Made by a program: the position numbers and the translations under genes. Positions 16,601 through 19,179 of a DNA stretch of 19,179 nucleotides are shown here, one piece after another. The notes under the pieces are model-generated. The model searched no databases. It worked only from the letters and a program-made list of their open reading frames with translations, and was not told the origin of the DNA. Where the stretch lies: positions 1-19,179 of the forward strand of contig CALDWC010000141.1 in assembly GCA_937923945.1 (NCBI GenBank), given 5' to 3'. How positions within the stretch are numbered: position 1 is the stretch's first letter; each line of letters starts with the position of its first letter. Source of the DNA: an uncultured Treponema sp. (GTDB lineage: Bacteria; Spirochaetota; Spirochaetia; Treponematales; Treponemataceae).

Positions 16601-18526
16601 CTATTTTGGAAAGTCTAAGAGTTTTTCCCGATAATACTCATACTGTTTTTGTCGCTGCGCTATTTCTTTCGGCAAACCCTCAGAAATACTATTTACTAAC
16701 ATATGCAATGCATCAAGTTTTTTTGCTATATTTTTTTGCAGATTTTTATCAATCAAAGGGACTTTTAAAGAACCGATTATTTCAGAATTTAAATTGCTTA
16801 CAGATGATGTATTAATCTTTTTTTCCCAATAATCTTTAACCATTGATGTACTCAAATAATGATATAAAAAGTCTGAATTTAAATAATCGTCAAAATTACT
16901 TATAGAAGCCCAACCATCATGAATTGCTCCGTCAATTTCAAGAATGTAAGGTCGTCCATAACTCATAGAATTTGACATTATAAAATCGCCTTTTTTTAAT
17001 ACCTTCGATTTTTTTGCACCATCAACACTTATTATCTGCTTCGTGCTTGTAACATATTTTGAATTTGCATTTATATCGCCAATTTTAATCCAAGGTATTC
17101 CATCTATATTATCTGTTATATATTTTGATATCGGTCGTGGCGATGCACCTCTATTTATCTCCGAAACTTCTCCTAACATTTTCCACTCAACTTCAAATAG
17201 CTTTACTCCAACAATATCCGCCGCTTCTTTCAATACAACAAAATAAGCATCAGGTATTATTTTTTCTCTCTCTCTCTCTGCAAATGCCGTGCCAAAATTC
17301 AAAAGCTTCTCCCGATAATATGCATACTGTTTTTGTCGCAGCTCTCTTTCTTTCGGCAAAAGTCCGCTCACTTGATGCGCCATCGCTTGAAACGCATCAA
17401 GTATTTCAACAACCTTGTTTTGAATTTCAATTGACGGTAAAGCAACTTTAATGTTCTTTAAATTGTAATTATATAATCTGTTTATTGTTCCGCCTGTCGA
17501 TGGATTCCAATTAATTGTTTGATATAAATAAAATAAATATTTATTTAGAACAATCTCTTCATTATGAGAAATCCAAACTATATTACTATCTTGAAAATAA
17601 GCATCCTTGCCATCAAAAATTACTGTTCTTCCAATTGTTCCGCTTGCTGAAATTAAAACCTCGCCCTTTTTTGGATAGTTGTACTTTTCCTTATATTCAT
17701 TAAATAATTTTTGAGTAATAAATGAATCTGCTGTTTTCCCAAAAGTGCCTATCTTATAAAATGGAACTTCACCGTGCGATGAAGTCTGTTCTTTTAAAAT
17801 TCTTTTGCACATTTGAATTTCTCCTATTTCACCAAGTGTAATTATGTTTACTAAATACTCTTGCATAATATAGGGGTTTTCAGACAACTTATTCAAATAC
17901 TCTTCACTTAAAAGCATATCCCGATAATATTCGTACTGTTTTTGTCGCAAAGTAAGCTCTGTACCAATCCCCGCAATAAGCTCCGTAGTAAGCGCCGTAA
18001 AAGTATCTAAAATCTTTACGATTTTTTCCTGTGTTTTAATGGATGGGATTGGAATTTCTAAATCTAAAATCTTATACATATCTGGATGTTTAATGCCAGA
18101 ACCTCTATAAAAACTTGCTATTAAATCTAATTTATTTAACAAAGTATAATATAAAAACTTATTATTTAATTTATCAGTATCTAAAGAAGTTGCTATTCTG
18201 TTATCGCCGGTAATAAATTTTCCTTTATAATATTGAACAATTGGATTTCCACCCCACGGTATACAAACAATTTCGCCTTCACTAATATTATCCTTTACGC
18301 TTTCTTCAGAAGCATAAAGTTCTGTTTTATTAGTTGTTAAGATTTTGATAGTTCCTTTTTCTGATGACAATTCTTTAAGCTGATTAGATAGATAATAATG
18401 ATATTTTTTTATTTTATGTTGCTTAAATTTTTCAATTCCATTAAATTTTTTGTCCCACGCTGTAATTTCCCACAGCTTTTTCCATTCCACTTTTTCATTT
18501 TTTAGGAGCGCTTCTATTTTACTCAT
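16601..18526 (-). CDS. hsdS: Type I specificity subunit with three target recognition domains
   Basis: A 641-residue DNA-recognition subunit, about 200 residues longer than usual. I prefer ATG 18526 to the in-frame 18541: AAGG lies 8 bases ahead, and ATGAGTAA overlaps the upstream stop. In this numbering, target domains span about 10-160, 227-363 and 447-593. Each is followed by a coiled-coil conserved region ending in RQKQYEYYRDMLLS (194-207), RQKQYAYYREKLLNF (397-411) or RQKQYEYYREKLLDF (624-638). Standard HsdS proteins have two domains, so this looks like a fusion or recombination product. Between domains 2 and 3 a (GA)7 tract encodes ERERE. Losing one GA gives a stop after about 424 residues and gaining one after about 423, both leaving an ordinary two-domain HsdS. 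The present frame is the three-domain form. Confidence 0.92.
   Translation of the reverse strand: MSKIEALLKNEKVEWKKLWEITAWDKKFNGIEKFKQHKIKKYHYYLSNQLKELSSEKGTIKILTTNKTELYASEESVKDNISEGEIVCIPWGGNPIVQYYKGKFITGDNRIATSLDTDKLNNKFLYYTLLNKLDLIASFYRGSGIKHPDMYKILDLEIPIPSIKTQEKIVKILDTFTALTTELIAGIGTELTLRQKQYEYYRDMLLSEEYLNKLSENPYIMQEYLVNIITLGEIGEIQMCKRILKEQTSSHGEVPFYKIGTFGKTADSFITQKLFNEYKEKYNYPKKGEVLISASGTIGRTVIFDGKDAYFQDSNIVWISHNEEIVLNKYLFYLYQTINWNPSTGGTINRLYNYNLKNIKVALPSIEIQNKVVEILDAFQAMAHQVSGLLPKERELRQKQYAYYREKLLNFGTAFAEREREKIIPDAYFVVLKEAADIVGVKLFEVEWKMLGEVSEINRGASPRPISKYITDNIDGIPWIKIGDINANSKYVTSTKQIISVDGAKKSKVLKKGDFIMSNSMSYGRPYILEIDGAIHDGWASISNFDDYLNSDFLYHYLSTSMVKDYWEKKINTSSVSNLNSEIIGSLKVPLIDKNLQKNIAKKLDALHMLVNSISEGLPKEIAQRQKQYEYYREKLLDFPK
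16627..16655 (-). repeat. Direct repeat in hsdS, unit 3
   Basis: A 29-base stretch encoding the RQKQYEYYRE region after target domain 3, nearly identical to 17311-17339 and 17920-17948 in the same orientation. The differences are confined to the TACTCA / TATGCA / TATTCG positions. The copies could recombine and delete or exchange whole domains. Confidence 0.8.
17266..17279 (-). repeat. (GA)7 dinucleotide tract in hsdS
   Basis: Fourteen bases of perfect CT on the plus strand read (AG)7 in the coding strand, directly followed by six A. They encode part of AEREREKI at the junction of target domains 2 and 3. Either neighbouring frame meets a stop (TGA or TAA) within about five codons of the end of the tract. 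Confidence 0.9.
17311..17339 (-). repeat. Direct repeat in hsdS, unit 2
   Basis: Second copy of the 29-base direct repeat, after target domain 2. It lies 32 bases from the (GA)7 tract. Confidence 0.8.
17920..17948 (-). repeat. Direct repeat in hsdS, unit 1
   Basis: First copy in reading order, after target domain 1. Spacing between copy starts is 609 and 684 bases, multiples of three (203 and 228 codons), so recombination between copies would keep the reading frame. Confidence 0.8.
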
Positions 18527-19109
18527 CTCTCGTACCTTCATGCGTTATGGTAAAAAGCTTTTTACGCAAAGCAGTTATTAGCGATTCATCTTCAATCTTG
18601 CTCATTCCGAAAGTCTTTTTCCCTGCATCTTTTATTGATGAACCTATGTGATAAACGCATTTCGCATCAAGGATTAAAAATCTATCGTGAAAATCAGATG
18701 TATGCTTAAAAGTAAGTTTCGGATACTGTGCGTTAAATTTCTCTATGTCGTTATCGCTCGGCTTTTTCTTTTCCGCTCCGACAATAATGATATGTACGCC
18801 ATCGTTTTTCTTGCACAATAAATTCAAAGTATCAAGGTTTACATAATTATCTATGAGGATAATTTCTTTTTTTGCCTTTTTAATTAAGTCGACTATAAAC
18901 TTAAATGCATCATAAATCTGTCCGTTAAAGAAAATATTTTGTTTTACTTCCGCCTGACTTGAAAGGTAATTAAAAATCTCTTCCAACTTTTTATCAGTTA
19001 CCAGTTGTTTCAGTTCTACTCTATCCAATCGTGAAAAAAGCTCACGGTTTGACAGTAAAAATTTACGCATTTCAATAAAGCTGTCCATAATTTTAATGCT
19101 TACTTCCAC
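18519..19109 (-). pseudogene. 5'-truncated ORF6N-type protein with PLD-like C-terminal domain
   Basis: The readable 196 residues look like the rear of the ORF6N-domain proteins often found in type I restriction operons. AVEVSIKIMDSFIEMR at the start matches the segment that follows the ORF6N DNA-binding domain, but the domain itself is missing. Residues about 66-165 look like a phospholipase-D-type fold with HDRFLILD (His141 to Asp148) and GSSIKDAGKK. The frame stays open upstream through LEGDIA and is then cut by MITE-like copy 4 at 19127, whose sequence brings a stop. The first candidate start, GTG 19107-19109, has no well-spaced ribosome binding site, so the fragment may be silent or made at a low level. 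It overlaps the hsdS start (ATGAGTAA), so it belonged to this operon. Its original role, perhaps regulation of the restriction system, is unknown. Confidence 0.68.
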
Positions 19110-19126
19110 CGCAATATCGCCTTCAA

Positions 19127-19179
19127 GGAGGCACTGATTAATTCAATCGAGAATTAATCAGTGCCCACCTTTAAAATCT
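19127..19179 (+). mobile_element. Three-hairpin MITE-like element, copy 4, cut by the window end
   Basis: The first 53 bases match copy 1 in the same orientation. They include the perfect hairpin A (19130-19165, outer pair G19131-C19164) and the following CACCTTTAAAATCT of the spacer. The rest lies beyond the window. It abuts the truncated ORF6N/PLD gene, with TCAA (19123-19126) as the adjoining flank that a target duplication would repeat. Confidence 0.8.

Noticed and set aside
5456..19179. Dispersed hairpin repeats as a CRISPR array
   Set aside because: The copies are kilobases apart, vary in orientation, have no regular spacers, and no cas gene is present.
16601..19179. A complete type I restriction operon in the window
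   Set aside because: No methylase motifs (NPPF/Y with an AdoMet-binding motif) are readable in any frame here, so hsdM must lie outside or be missing.

Overview
The window looks like an accessory chromosomal stretch of a host-associated spirochaete, most probably a Treponema. The moderately AT-rich base composition, lipoproteins with loose spirochaetal lipoboxes (SSFSC, SFFSC), an MMPL / LolA-like / beta-barrel export module and abundant small repeats all fit. The genus is an inference from gene style, not from a marker gene.

Layout. (1) 8-3458: a housekeeping-like pair in convergent orientation, a sodium:alanine (AGCS) symporter (+) and a Uup-type ABC-F ATPase (-), with a rho-independent terminator after the symporter. 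(2) 3459-6777: two surface lipoprotein genes (+). The first has a strong sigma70-type promoter and its reading frame is broken exactly at an 8-base tandem repeat, so it looks like a phase-variable gene caught in the OFF state. The second carries a transglutaminase-like Cys/His/Asp core. (3) 6778-7506: gene debris (a RecQ C-terminal remnant), a solitary hairpin repeat and a possible operator. (4) 7507-11740: a probable operon of an IS1595-type transposase derivative that has lost at least one catalytic Asp, an RND/MMPL transporter with a four-unit 13-residue repeat, and a periplasmic LolA-like lipoprotein-sorting protein. A DUF1302-like outer-membrane beta-barrel gene (12020-13447) follows. These last three probably form an inner membrane, periplasm and outer membrane route for lipids or lipoproteins. 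(5) 13568-19109 (-): a type I restriction-modification operon reading ORF6N/PLD-like fragment, hsdS, hsdR. hsdM is not in the window and is presumably further upstream, beyond 19179.

Three elements stand out. First, hsdS encodes three target recognition domains instead of two, and a (GA)7 dinucleotide tract lies exactly between the second and third. Losing or gaining one unit stops translation at once, leaving a canonical two-domain HsdS, so the locus could switch between a 3-domain and a 2-domain specificity subunit. Second, the 8-base repeat in the lipoprotein gene restores a continuous 511-residue lipoprotein if one unit is lost. Third, a 153-bp, three-hairpin, MITE-like element is present in two complete copies in opposite orientation. 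It has near-matching terminal inverted repeats and 4-base target duplications (CTAA and TTAT). A third copy runs off the window end and has cut into the ORF6N/PLD gene. Two solitary hairpins derived from its ends also occur, and paired substitutions preserve the stems.

The window therefore combines two candidate phase-variation switches (surface lipoprotein and DNA methylation specificity) with an active-looking small mobile repeat that separates the gene modules.
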